Positions 16,948 to 25,732 of a stretch of 64,000 bases of DNA are shown here, piece by piece. This DNA comes from Raoultibacter massiliensis (GTDB lineage Bacteria; Actinomycetota; Coriobacteriia; Coriobacteriales; Eggerthellaceae), in NCBI RefSeq assembly GCF_900199545.1, contig NZ_LT962670.1:791777-855776 (forward strand). The letters run 5' to 3'. Below the pieces are notes generated by a model that saw only the letters and a program-made list of their open reading frames with translations, searched no databases and was not told where the DNA came from. How positions within the stretch are numbered: position 1 is the first letter of the stretch; each line of letters opens with the position of its first letter. A program made the position numbers and the translations under genes.

Positions 16948-17175
16948 TGCACCGCGTGCTCGCTTTCGCGATGCACCGCACACCCGCTTTAGTGCGCAGT
17001 GCCCTCGCTTTCGCACGCAGCGTCCATTGCGAGCCGACGGCCTCTCGGTGGCTCGCCCTGGCTGCGCGCTCGCATCTTTACGATTTCCTTAGACTTCTTT
17101 GAGGACTTATTAATTGCTCGAACGGTACAGTTCTCCCATGCAATCGGAGTACGGAAGAAAGGAAGAACCGACCAT

Positions 17176-18093
17176 ATGGATGCAGTGATAGAAACACGGG
17201 GTCTGACGAAGCGCTACGGTGATTTCGCCGCCTTGGACGGCGTTGGCGTTTCGGTGCGTCGCGGCGAAATATTCGGGCTTATCGGCGATAACGGGGCCGG
17301 CAAGACAACGCTGTTCAAGCTGTTGTGCGGGCTGTCGTTTCCGAGTGCCGGCGAAGTGCGCCTCTTCGGCGTAACGGAACAAGCCGAGCTCGAAAGACAG
17401 CGGTCGCGCATAGGGGCCATCGTAGAGCAGCCGGGGTTCTACCCGAATCTGAGCGTAGAGAAAAACCTCGAGTACTATCGGATACAAAAGGGTGTTCCGG
17501 GCCAAGGGGTGGTTTCGGAACTGCTGGATCTCATGCGGCTCACCCATGCGAAAAGCCGGGCCTGCAAAGACCTTTCGATGGGAATGAAGCAGCGGCTGGG
17601 GATTGCGATGGCTCTTTTAGGCGAACCGGAGATCCTCATCTTAGACGAACCGATCACGGGGCTCGATCCGAGCGGCATCGTCGAGGTTCGAGCGCTTTTG
17701 CAGCGCCTTAACCGCGAGCGCGGCATCACCGTCATGCTTTCGAGTCACAACCTCGCCGAGCTCGAGCAGCTGGCGACCACATATGCGTTCATGAGCCATG
17801 GACGCATATTGGAGCAGGTGAGCGCTGAGCGTCTTGTTGCGCGGTGCGCCGATTGCATCGATATCGCGGTGAGCGATGCCGAGCGCTACACGGCGTTGCT
17901 TGAGAAAGATCTCGGGCAGGAGCATTATCAGGTGCTTCCCGACAAGACGGTGCGCATCTTCGACCCGCAGCTCGGCATAGAGGCGTATAGCGCGTTGGCG
18001 AGCGAGCAGGGGATGGGCATCTTCAAGCTCGAACGGCATCGTACCTCGCTCGAGCAGTACTACTTGAGCCTGAAGGAAAGGGGCGCCGCGTAA
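17176..18093 (+). CDS. ABC transporter ATPase (BcrA/lantibiotic-resistance type)
   Basis: A 305-residue ATPase of a two-component exporter. Walker A is GDNGAGKTT, the signature is LSMGMKQRLGIAMALLG, Walker B is ILILDEP, and the H-loop is MLSSHNLAELE. The C-terminal ~80 residues are the variable domain usual in BcrA-like proteins. AGAAAGGA precedes the ATG at 17176; the frame upstream to 16999 lacks a ribosome site. It overlaps the permease start by one base. It is probably an antimicrobial-peptide or antibiotic detoxification pump, inferred from the flanking kinase and regulator. Confidence 0.88.
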   Translation: MDAVIETRGLTKRYGDFAALDGVGVSVRRGEIFGLIGDNGAGKTTLFKLLCGLSFPSAGEVRLFGVTEQAELERQRSRIGAIVEQPGFYPNLSVEKNLEYYRIQKGVPGQGVVSELLDLMRLTHAKSRACKDLSMGMKQRLGIAMALLGEPEILILDEPITGLDPSGIVEVRALLQRLNRERGITVMLSSHNLAELEQLATTYAFMSHGRILEQVSAERLVARCADCIDIAVSDAERYTALLEKDLGQEHYQVLPDKTVRIFDPQLGIEAYSALASEQGMGIFKLERHRTSLEQYYLSLKERGAA

Positions 18094-18866
18094 TGATGAA
18101 CTATCTGAAAAGCGAGTGGTATCGCGTTATCCACGGCAGCGAGCTGTACCGCATGACGGGCATTCTGTGCGCGGTTGTGCTCGCGATGAACGTTCTTCTG
18201 TATGCCATGACGTTTACAGACGATACGTTTCCCTATGCGACGGTGCGGTTCTCGCTCAGCAACCTTATGTATACGCTGACTGCGCTGTTCGTGCTCGGGA
18301 GCGTGCTCGCCGCCATGCTGTACGCCGATGACCGAAAGAACGGCACGATGAAAAACGCGATCGTCCACGGTTGTTCCCGAACGAGCCTGTTCATCGGCAA
18401 GTGCATCGTTTCGCTGGCGGCTGGGTTTATCTGCATGGTGGTCGTGTTGGTCGTCTATATTGGGAGCGCAGCGCTTTTGCTCGAGGGCCCTGCCGTAGAG
18501 CCTTCGGTCGATTTGCTGGTTGCCATCGTGGCGGCACTTCCCTCGACTGCGGCGATCGTGGTTCTTGCGGTGGCGCTCGACGGGTTCTTTTCGAAGACGA
18601 CCAGCGCTGTGGTCGCGTTCGTGGCCATCGTGTTCGTCATTCCGCAGGCAATTGCCATCGTCGGCATGCGTTACGAGCCGATTGCGGAGTTGGCCAGCTG
18701 GTTGCCGTCGGTTTTGCACGGTTACAACGTGGGCGTCTTTCCTTTGGATTTCGCCAAGCCGTGGGAGCAGGCGTTCGGATGGGCAAAATGCATGATCGTC
18801 GGATTCGGGTGGTTGGCGGTGTTCGCGGGCATCGGTCTTTGGCGGGCTCGCCGGATCGAGCTGTAG
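18093..18866 (+). CDS. ABC-2-type transporter permease
   Basis: A 257-residue membrane protein with six hydrophobic segments (for example MTGILCAVVLAMNVLLYAM and CIVSLAAGFICMVVVLVVYIGSAALLL). The N-terminal MMNYLKSEWYRVIHGSELY is typical of ABC-2 permeases paired with BcrA-like ATPases, and so is the NGTMKNAIVHGCSRTSLFIGK loop. Its start is fused to the ATPase stop (TAATG), and the kinase follows 12 bases after its stop. Confidence 0.87.
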   Translation: MMNYLKSEWYRVIHGSELYRMTGILCAVVLAMNVLLYAMTFTDDTFPYATVRFSLSNLMYTLTALFVLGSVLAAMLYADDRKNGTMKNAIVHGCSRTSLFIGKCIVSLAAGFICMVVVLVVYIGSAALLLEGPAVEPSVDLLVAIVAALPSTAAIVVLAVALDGFFSKTTSAVVAFVAIVFVIPQAIAIVGMRYEPIAELASWLPSVLHGYNVGVFPLDFAKPWEQAFGWAKCMIVGFGWLAVFAGIGLWRARRIEL

Positions 18867-18878
18867 AAAGGAAGGCGT

Positions 18879-19832
18879 ATGGTCGAAGGGATTCTGATCG
18901 GTGCTCTTGTGGCGGCCCTTGCGGCTGCGGGATACTTCTTCCTGCGGTACTCCCTGTTGCGCCGGTCGCTTCGGGATGCCGATCGCGAGCTGAGCGAGAT
19001 CGTGGAGGATTTGGGAGAGAACCGCATCGTCAAGCTGGCAGCACCCGATCGTGATCTGGAGGCGCTTCTCGGGACCGTCAACCGGGCGCTTGCGCGCATC
19101 CGAAGCGAAGCGGTGCGTTATGCGCGGCGGGAAGCCGATCTGAAATCCCAGATCGAGCGCATCAGCCACGACCTGCGCACGCCTTTGACTTCAATTCTCG
19201 GTTACTTGGCGCTTGTGGACGAGCGCGGTTTGAGCGAAGAGACGCGCGAATCCCTTGCGATCGTGCGACGCAAGGCCGATTCTCTGCAGCGGCTGATCGG
19301 ACAGTTTTACGAACTTTCCTGCGTGAGGGGCGAGGATTATCTCCTTGACTTGGGCGAGGTCGAGGTTGGGCGGCTGGTGAAGGAATCGATTGCAGGGCAG
19401 TACCGCCTGCTTTCCGAAACCGGGCTCGATGTGTCTGTGTCTGTTCCCCCCGATGCGGTGATCGCATGGGCGAACGATGCCGCCGTCGAACGCGTGGTTG
19501 CGAACTTGGTGCACAATGCGGGCAGGTATGCAAAGACGACGTTCGAGGTACGGGTCTTCGGGGATTCAGATGAAGGCATCGTGCTGCTTTCGTTTGCGAA
19601 CGACGTCGAGTCGCTCGACGAAGGAGATGTCTCGCGTCTGTTCGAGCCGTTCTACATGGTCGATGGTTCGCGCACGCAGGAAAGCTCGGGACTGGGCTTG
19701 ACCATAGCGCAGCATCTCGTCGAGCGTATGGGCGGCACCCTGACGGCTCAAACCGAGGTGCGCGACGGCGCGCAATGGCTGCGATTCGAGGTTGCGCTCG
19801 CCTTGGCCGCCTCGACAGGCGTGAAGGAATAG
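18879..19832 (+). CDS. Sensor histidine kinase of the ABC-exporter operon
   Basis: A 317-residue kinase with one N-terminal membrane segment (residues 3-25), almost no extracellular domain, a HisKA motif ISHDLRTPLTSILGYL (phospho-His97), an N-box VVANLVHNAGRY and a G-box SSGLGLTIAQHLVERMGG. Intramembrane-sensing kinases of this size usually sense through the linked ABC transporter. It closes the four-gene operon that starts at 16243 (regulator, ATPase, permease, kinase). Confidence 0.9.
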   Translation: MVEGILIGALVAALAAAGYFFLRYSLLRRSLRDADRELSEIVEDLGENRIVKLAAPDRDLEALLGTVNRALARIRSEAVRYARREADLKSQIERISHDLRTPLTSILGYLALVDERGLSEETRESLAIVRRKADSLQRLIGQFYELSCVRGEDYLLDLGEVEVGRLVKESIAGQYRLLSETGLDVSVSVPPDAVIAWANDAAVERVVANLVHNAGRYAKTTFEVRVFGDSDEGIVLLSFANDVESLDEGDVSRLFEPFYMVDGSRTQESSGLGLTIAQHLVERMGGTLTAQTEVRDGAQWLRFEVALALAASTGVKE

Positions 19833-19858
19833 ATGGTGCGCTTTGTCGCGGAGTGCGT

Positions 19859-19891
19859 GTACGTGCGCGATCTGGCAGGTCGCGCACGTAC
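19859..19891. terminator. Hairpin between convergent operons
   Basis: A perfect 12-bp stem, GTACGTGCGCGA / TCGCGCACGTAC with a 9-base loop, lies between the kinase stop and the convergent DUF4179 gene. There is no T-run, so it would be a weak bidirectional terminator. Confidence 0.5.
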
Positions 19892-19906
19892 GTGACGGCT
19901 GTGCTG

Positions 19907-21472
19907 CTAGCGCAGATCGACTGTCGTGCCTTCGATGCTCAGGGCGACCACGTCGTCGAAGTTCTCGATGGGGCTCACGAAGTAGAGGGTTCCCTCCTTC
20001 GTGTCCTCGTTAAGGGAAGAACCGCCGCTTATCGTTTTGCCGACTTCACTGGTCGAGCCGTTGCGGTACACGAGCTGCACCGCGGCTTGGACGTCGTGCG
20101 GGTCGGTCGCCGATTCGTAGGTGAAAGAGAGGATGACGCTGAGCGGCGACACTTCGACGGTGTTGACGACGAAGCCTTCTCCCGGACCGGGCAGCGCCGC
20201 TCGCGTTTCGGCCGTGAGAATTTCGACGCTGTCGGGCACGGTGAAGGAAACTTCCCAATCCCCCTCGATCAGGGTGTCGAAGGAGTGCCCGAAGACGTGC
20301 AACCGGAGGTACGGCAGGTCGGCGGCATCGACGCGGAAAACTTCTTCTTGATAGTCGCCAACTGCCTGAGCTGAGCCGTCGACCTGGCGTGATCCGTACC
20401 GTGCTCCGTAGTAACTGCCAACCTCTTTGCCTGTTCGAGTGTCGATGAGGTCGTACAACTGCGCCGACGCCCAGCCGCTGCTTACTGAATCGGCGGGGTT
20501 CATCTGAATATGGAGGAAGCCGTCGCGATAGGCGATGTTGGAGATGTAGCTGGTGTCGAGTCCGGGAATCTCGATGTGCATCTGGTCGCGGACCAGCACC
20601 TCCTCGATGTCTTCGGGCGCGGCAAGCCCGTCGCTGAGGAACTCCGTGCTCACGCCCCCGCTGAAACCGCGTTCGGCGTTCCAATCGATCGGCTCGAATG
20701 TGCCGCCACGGTCGAGCAGGTCAGCGAGGTTCAAATCGTCGGCGACGAGGTCGTGGTCGGTCTTGTTCGTGTAGATCTGCGAGAGGGACAACGTGGCGGT
20801 TTCGCCGGATGCGAGTCCTTCGCCTGTCACCATAAGCGTTGCGGTTCTGGTTTCGGGGTCGAAAGCGAGAGTCTCTTCGCCGTAACCGTATGGACCATCG
20901 GCATTCTCGCCGATCAAACGCATACCGCTCAAGGGCGAATCGCCGAAGAACAAATCCTCGGTCAGGCGATCGCCGGTTGCGTCCACAAGATCGACGATCA
21001 GGTAGACGGTGTCGCCGTCGTTGATCGCCGAGACCGTGTCGAGGCGAATGCCCTGATCGGTAGCTGTCGCGCCGACGGGCTGCGCCTGTTTTGCCACGTT
21101 GGAACCTCCTCCGAAGTACGAGACGAACAGCTCTTGGATGCGGTCGGCGTAGGTGAAGCCCGCCAGTACGACAAGCGCGGCGGCCGCAAGCAGCGCAACG
21201 AGGCGCCCGGTTCTGCGATGCGTGGTCTCGGAAGCCCGATCCTCTGCTCCCGCGGTTGCTGCTAGCGCTGCGGTCGGGGCGGCCGGCATGGTGCTTCGCT
21301 CGGTTCGGTCGCAAGCGCCATCGCGCTGCGCCGTCTTTGCAGTGGCGATTTTGCCGGCGAAGCGCGCGGCGATGCGAGCGGTAGCTCCTTCGTCGAAAGC
21401 GTGCTCGTAGGCCGCAAGGTCGGCGAGGGCTTCTGCTGACAGGTTTTCGAGGGGGTTCTTCATGGATGTCAT
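19907..21472 (-). CDS. DUF4179 membrane protein, probable anti-sigma partner
   Basis: A 521-residue protein. The N-terminal ~100 residues are cytoplasmic and Ala-rich. One membrane helix (RLVALLAAAALVVLAGFTYA, about residue 90-110) follows, and then a large extracytoplasmic domain with the DUF4179 pattern (IRLDTVSAINDGDTVYLIVDLVDATGD). The gene overlaps the stop of the upstream ECF sigma factor by four bases. Similar sigma/DUF4179 pairs are thought to be sigma/anti-sigma modules in which the outer domain senses the envelope; the anti-sigma function here is inference. It ends convergent with the kinase operon. Confidence 0.8.
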   Translation of the reverse strand: MTSMKNPLENLSAEALADLAAYEHAFDEGATARIAARFAGKIATAKTAQRDGACDRTERSTMPAAPTAALAATAGAEDRASETTHRRTGRLVALLAAAALVVLAGFTYADRIQELFVSYFGGGSNVAKQAQPVGATATDQGIRLDTVSAINDGDTVYLIVDLVDATGDRLTEDLFFGDSPLSGMRLIGENADGPYGYGEETLAFDPETRTATLMVTGEGLASGETATLSLSQIYTNKTDHDLVADDLNLADLLDRGGTFEPIDWNAERGFSGGVSTEFLSDGLAAPEDIEEVLVRDQMHIEIPGLDTSYISNIAYRDGFLHIQMNPADSVSSGWASAQLYDLIDTRTGKEVGSYYGARYGSRQVDGSAQAVGDYQEEVFRVDAADLPYLRLHVFGHSFDTLIEGDWEVSFTVPDSVEILTAETRAALPGPGEGFVVNTVEVSPLSVILSFTYESATDPHDVQAAVQLVYRNGSTSEVGKTISGGSSLNEDTKEGTLYFVSPIENFDDVVALSIEGTTVDLR

Positions 21473-22020
21473 CGTCGGTCCTCCTGATCGCCGGACAGTA
21501 AGATGGAGAGGGTTTTCTTTGCGCGGTACAGCCGGTTCTCCACTTCTTTCTTCGGAATCCCCATCGCTTCGGCGATAGCGGCCGGCTTTTGCTCGTAGAA
21601 GTAGCGGCGCGCAAGGATTTCGCGGGAAGGTTCGGGGAGATCGGCAAGCGCTTCGTAGAGTTCCTGGTAGTCAATCGGCTCTTCGGGCGGCTGAGCGAAG
21701 GTTTGCGCAAGTGCGTCATCGAAGCTTACGGCAACGGTGCCTGATCGTTTGCGGAACAGGTCGACGGCGAGGTTTTTCGTTATCGTGCACAGGTAGGTTT
21801 TCAGGCTGGCCTTTTCCGGGTCGAAGCGCTCGGGGTGTTGCCAGAAGCGGAAGAACGCCTCGCTCACGCACTCTTCGACGTCTTCGGTCGAAAACCCAGC
21901 GGATTTCGCCAGATGGCGCCCTGCGACCGTCCAGAGCAACCGGGAGTATTCGCCGATGATTTCTTCGTATGCGCGTTGGTCGCGGCGTCGCAGCCGCTCG
22001 ATGAGCTCTTGCGAGTTCAA
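21469..22020 (-). CDS. ECF-type RNA polymerase sigma factor
   Basis: A 183-residue sigma-70 factor of the extracytoplasmic-function class: region 2 (DQRAYEEIIGEYSRLLWTVAG, DVEECVSEAFFRFWQHPERFD, LKTYLCTITKNLAVDLFRK) and region 4 (LPEPSREILARRYFYEQKPAAIAEAMGIPKKEVENRLYRAKKTL). The start is a TTG at 22020, chosen because AAGGAGG lies 5 bases upstream; the longer frame to 22164 has no homology. It is translationally coupled to the DUF4179 gene. It probably recruits polymerase to envelope-stress promoters, including its own. Confidence 0.92.
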   Translation of the reverse strand: MNSQELIERLRRRDQRAYEEIIGEYSRLLWTVAGRHLAKSAGFSTEDVEECVSEAFFRFWQHPERFDPEKASLKTYLCTITKNLAVDLFRKRSGTVAVSFDDALAQTFAQPPEEPIDYQELYEALADLPEPSREILARRYFYEQKPAAIAEAMGIPKKEVENRLYRAKKTLSILLSGDQEDRR

Positions 22021-22239
22021 TCGTCCTCCTTCGGTATGCTGCTTTGCGCGCCGCATTCGGTCGCGCTGCCGGCCTTTCGTAAGCTTACATACCCGTATTC
22101 GCAGCGATGGGGTGAAAACACTCGCCGTTTCGAGGATTCGACAGAAAATGTGCAAAGGGGCCAAGGAAAGAGCAGGTGCGGGAGACGGAGTGCGGTTCGT
22201 GGCGGTCCCGAGTCGCTGACGCTGCCAGTTCGATGCGGC

Positions 22240-22491
22240 TCACGCATCGAAAAGCATACGGTGGAGCTCCCTTCTTTTTTCGAGGGTTTCCTCATCGGCT
22301 TCGGGAAGTTCGACGCCGAGATGGCTGGCGACCGTTCGAGCGATCTCGTCGAGGCTCTCGAGGTTCTCGAGGTCTTCTTGTGTGACGGAAAGCACGGTGG
22401 CATCCGGATGGGCTGCAGCATCGAAGGGATTGCGGTTCGGGTCGTCGACGATATCGATTGCGATGTTGCCTTCGGGCCAATAGAGGCTCAT
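22240..22491 (-). CDS. Small acidic protein of unknown function
   Basis: An 83-residue protein (MSLYWPEGNIAIDIVDDPNRN...) rich in Asp and Glu. GAAAGGG is 5 bases before the ATG at 22491. The central part TVLSVTQEDLENLESLDEIARTVASHLGVELP looks helical. I do not recognise a family. Coriobacterial genomes contain similar orphan acidic proteins. A much longer frame runs through it on the same strand (to 23085), but that upstream part overlaps the ahpC remnant antisense and is not coding. Confidence 0.65.
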   Translation of the reverse strand: MSLYWPEGNIAIDIVDDPNRNPFDAAAHPDATVLSVTQEDLENLESLDEIARTVASHLGVELPEADEETLEKRRELHRMLFDA

Positions 22492-22639
22492 GGGTTTCCC
22501 TTTCGTCGTTTTTTCTGTTGACGAGAAGCATAGCAGCACCGTTATAGCCAATCGAACTGATATTTTGCCCAGAAATCCAGCACGGAGCGAAGGTGCGCAC
22601 GACTTCGCTCCAACCGATTTTCTGCTCATGGGGATACGG

Positions 22640-22929
22640 ATCTGACGCCGATTGCCTGCAAACCTTATACGGATTGCGCTGAAGCGCGGGCGAGGTCGGT
22701 TGAGGAAGAGGGCGTGGCCGAACGCGGCAGTTTCATCGTGAACCCCGAGGGAAAAATCGTGTGTTACGAGGTGAACGCAGGCAACATCGGCCGCAACGCC
22801 GCGGAGCTTCTGCGTCGCGTACAGGCGAGCCAGTTCGTCGCCGCACGCGGCGACGCGGTGTGCCCGGCTCGCTGGATGCCGGGTGCTGAAGTACTCCATC
22901 CGGGTATCGATCTGGTTGGCAAGCTGTAG
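22640..22929 (+). pseudogene. Remnant of a 2-Cys peroxiredoxin (ahpC 3' end)
   Basis: The translation of 22702-22929 reads EEEGVAERGSFIVNPEGKI, then IGRNAAELLRRVQASQFVA, DAVCPARWMPGAE and ends PGIDLVGKL. This is the C-terminal third of AhpC, including the resolving cysteine of the VCP motif. The catalytic N-terminal half, with its TFVCPTE site, is absent and the upstream sequence does not continue the alignment. No ribosome site is present. It is best read as a decayed gene. Confidence 0.75.
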
Positions 22930-23017
22930 GCGCGCATCCAATCGGATAAGCGGTAAATCGCGGTGCCGGGGAACCCGGGGCCGCGGTACAATGGCTGCGA
23001 GAGAAAAGGATACGCGC

Positions 23018-23902
23018 ATGTACGACGGAATAACGCAGCCCGGTCGCAACGGCGAGTGCTGGTGCGGCAGCGGCAGGAAATACAAGAAGTGCCATCTCGG
23101 CTTCGACGAGCGGCTTCAAGGACTTTACGATCAAGGGTTCGAGGTTCCCTTCCGCAGTTTGATCAAGACGCCCGAGGATATCGAGGGAATCAAGCGAAGC
23201 GCGAAGGTGAACGTCGGTGTGCTCGACTACGTGGCAGAACGCATCGGACCGGGCGTGACGACGGGCGAAATCGACCGCTGGGTGCACGACTACACGGTCG
23301 AACGCGGGGCGATACCGGCCCCGCTTGATTACGAAGGCTACCCGAAAAGCGTCTGCACATCGATCAACGAGGTCGTCTGCCACGGCATTCCATCCGATGA
23401 CGAGGTGCTTGTCGAGGGCGATATCGTCAACATCGACTGCTCGACCATTTTGGACGGCTATTTCTCCGATTCGTCGCGCATGTTCTGCATCGGCGAGGTC
23501 GATGCAGAGAAAAAGCGGCTCGTCGATGTAACGAAGGAAGCAGTCGACAGGGCGCTTGCGCAGGTGAGGCCCTGGGGCTTGCTTGGCGATGTGGGGCATG
23601 TCGTGAACAAGTTCGCGAAAGAGAACGGCTACACGGTCGTGCGCGAGTTCGGCGGGCACGGCATCGGTCTCGAGTTCCATGAGGATCCGTTCGTGAGCTT
23701 CGTGGCCGAGGCTAACTCGGGTATGGTGCTCGTTCCCGGACTCGTGTTCACCATCGAGCCGATGATCAACATGGGTGCGCAGGAAATCGATATGAGCGAT
23801 CCGAACGGATGGACCGTGCGCACGCTCGACCGCCAGCCGACCGCCCAGTGGGAGGTCCAGATCGTCGTAACCGAGGACGGCTACGAGCTTTTGTCCTGGT
23901 AG
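23018..23902 (+). CDS. map: Type I methionine aminopeptidase with an N-terminal SEC-C zinc motif
   Basis: A 294-residue enzyme that removes the initiator methionine from nascent proteins. Residues 14-26 (CWCGSGRKYKKCH) are a SEC-C zinc motif, which in Actinobacteria and Clostridia MetAPs helps ribosome docking. The catalytic domain shows the metal ligands of the family: NIDCSTILDGYFSDSS (two Asp), GGHGIG (His), FTIEP (Glu) and the final Glu in AQWEVQ. ATG 23018 has AAAAGGA 7 bases upstream; the longer frame has no homology. Monocistronic. Confidence 0.95.
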   Translation: MYDGITQPGRNGECWCGSGRKYKKCHLGFDERLQGLYDQGFEVPFRSLIKTPEDIEGIKRSAKVNVGVLDYVAERIGPGVTTGEIDRWVHDYTVERGAIPAPLDYEGYPKSVCTSINEVVCHGIPSDDEVLVEGDIVNIDCSTILDGYFSDSSRMFCIGEVDAEKKRLVDVTKEAVDRALAQVRPWGLLGDVGHVVNKFAKENGYTVVREFGGHGIGLEFHEDPFVSFVAEANSGMVLVPGLVFTIEPMINMGAQEIDMSDPNGWTVRTLDRQPTAQWEVQIVVTEDGYELLSW

Positions 23903-23944
23903 GGCGATCGATCGCGGTTGATCGGCGCTGGCTGCGGATAAAGC

Positions 23945-25537
23945 TCACTCTATCTTGTCGAGCAGATCGATGAGCTCGTCGCGCGAATGGACTCCTGCTT
24001 TCTGGTAGATGTGGCTGACATGGGTCTTCACGGTGTTGTACGAAAGGAACGTTTCGTTGGCGATCGATTGCAGCGTTCGTCCTTTCAGCAGGTATTCGAG
24101 CACATCCTGCTCGCGTGCGGAAAGCCCGTACATCCTCGCGACAACGCCGCATCGTCCTTCTATGTCGTGCAAAGGGTTGCCGCCCGACGCTCCGCTTCCG
24201 CCTACTCCGCTTCGCAGTTTTAAAACGGCCGCCTTGTCGCGCTCGCGGTTCTCCACGCTTTCGAACACCTTCGGGAAAAGCAAAATGCCAACGAGCAGCA
24301 ATAGGTAGACGACGCCGAATGTGATTCCTATGGCCCATGTGCTCGAAAAATGCTGGATGGCTGAAACGAGTGCGGTTCCGGCGATGAGCCCTATGTCGAT
24401 GGCGCTTGTTCCCCATGCAAACACGCGATGCGCCGGCACCCGTGCTTCCGATGCAAGCAACCCGAATTCGGTATAGGCGTAAACCAAAAACAAGTGGTAT
24501 CCCGTAAGGGTCAGCACGCCCGCCCAAGATTCGAAACCGGAGAGGGAGGTGCTTTTGCCGGACGCAAGCGAGGGGATGATGAGCAGTCCTCCCGCAATAA
24601 GGGGTATGACCAGTCGGGAGAATACGAAGGTGCTGCGTTTTTCCATGAAGTAGTAGTCAAGGCAAATCGCAATCACTATCAGCATGCAGACACAAGAGAG
24701 GATGGTGTTCCATCCCGACGGGTTTCCTCCTGCCTCTGTGTAAGTGTGCCAGTTTTGAAACAGCCCCGTAGGGAGGGCTAGGATAAAGCAGCAGATGAAA
24801 AGGATCGCAACGTTGCGCTTTCCCTGTTGGAATATCGTTTTGAAAAATGGCGAACCCGCTTCGGCGCGGCGGTTTTCCTTGTGCGCGACGGTTGGTTCAG
24901 GTGCGGATCGAAGGGAGGCCGCGTCGCTTTTCGAGTCGAGGCTTTCGACGTGTTTCACGCAAAGCGATGTTACGGCGGGCAGCAACAGCGTCGTGCCGAT
25001 GGCGGCGAGATCGGGAAGGTTGGGGATAAGCAGCGCGATGAGCATGCCCGCCACTATCGAGCCGCCCAGGATGAGCCGTTGCTCGCTGACTTGATTCAAT
25101 CGGGCGTAGGGCTCGCACCCTAGCATCAGCATGCCCGCCGTTCCGATTCCCGATACAGCTGATCCGGCAAACACCAGTGCTGTGAAATCTCCATTCGCGT
25201 AGCCGATGGAAAGAAGCGCGGTTCCCCCGATGACGATCGCAGGGAACAAGGTTGTCGCTGTTCGACCGTGAAAGCCGATCGGGGTCTTCGCGCTGAGGGC
25301 GGCGAAAGCCAGCAGACTTACGCAATGCGCCACTACGTTTACGAGCCATGAAGCGTGGCTGAGGTCGGCGGATCCCGTTTGCCATAGGGATGCTGTGACC
25401 ATGGACACGCTTGCCCAGGCCCAGTAGGAGCCGATGCCGATAAGGAGGCTAATCCCTTTTTCGAACCCTAAACCTTTTGCCATGAAGTTTGCCCATGCCC
25501 ATCCGTGATCGATCCCAGCGATTCCCTCATACGCCAT
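23945..25537 (-). CDS. Membrane-anchored LuxR-type transcriptional regulator
   Basis: About 530 residues. The first ~420 residues contain roughly 12 hydrophobic segments, arranged like a transporter-derived sensor. The last ~65 (LSAREQDVLEYLLKGRTLQSIANETFLSYNTVKTHVSHIYQKAGVHSRDELIDLLDKIE) are a canonical LuxR helix-turn-helix. This MFS-like/LuxR fusion is common in Eggerthellaceae next to respiratory reductase genes. Start uncertain: ATG 25537 or in-frame ATG 25567, neither with a strong ribosome site. It is divergent from the flavoprotein at 25733, which it probably regulates in response to a substrate sensed in the membrane. Confidence 0.88.
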   Translation of the reverse strand: MAYEGIAGIDHGWAWANFMAKGLGFEKGISLLIGIGSYWAWASVSMVTASLWQTGSADLSHASWLVNVVAHCVSLLAFAALSAKTPIGFHGRTATTLFPAIVIGGTALLSIGYANGDFTALVFAGSAVSGIGTAGMLMLGCEPYARLNQVSEQRLILGGSIVAGMLIALLIPNLPDLAAIGTTLLLPAVTSLCVKHVESLDSKSDAASLRSAPEPTVAHKENRRAEAGSPFFKTIFQQGKRNVAILFICCFILALPTGLFQNWHTYTEAGGNPSGWNTILSCVCMLIVIAICLDYYFMEKRSTFVFSRLVIPLIAGGLLIIPSLASGKSTSLSGFESWAGVLTLTGYHLFLVYAYTEFGLLASEARVPAHRVFAWGTSAIDIGLIAGTALVSAIQHFSSTWAIGITFGVVYLLLLVGILLFPKVFESVENRERDKAAVLKLRSGVGGSGASGGNPLHDIEGRCGVVARMYGLSAREQDVLEYLLKGRTLQSIANETFLSYNTVKTHVSHIYQKAGVHSRDELIDLLDKIE

Positions 25538-25584
25538 TATCTCAGAATCTCTCTCAAGTGCCCGCATCGCTGTGTGCGGCAACC

Positions 25585-25601
25585 TCACCCGTATCAGGTG
25601 A
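25585..25601. promoter_or_regulatory. Dyad TCACC-N7-GGTGA between regulator and flavoprotein
   Basis: A perfect 5-bp dyad (25585-25589 and 25597-25601) lies in the divergent intergenic region. It is a candidate binding site for the LuxR-type regulator; the short arms make chance possible. Confidence 0.3.
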
Positions 25602-25732
25602 TTATCAAGTGCACCCGATTCTTCCGATGACTTTCTTCTCCGATCGCCCCATTGTAAAAGTCGACTTGCCGGCCAAGCGATTTGCGCGGTATGGCGAGGT
25701 GCAGCAACGGATAGCGATTGAGAGGGGTCACT

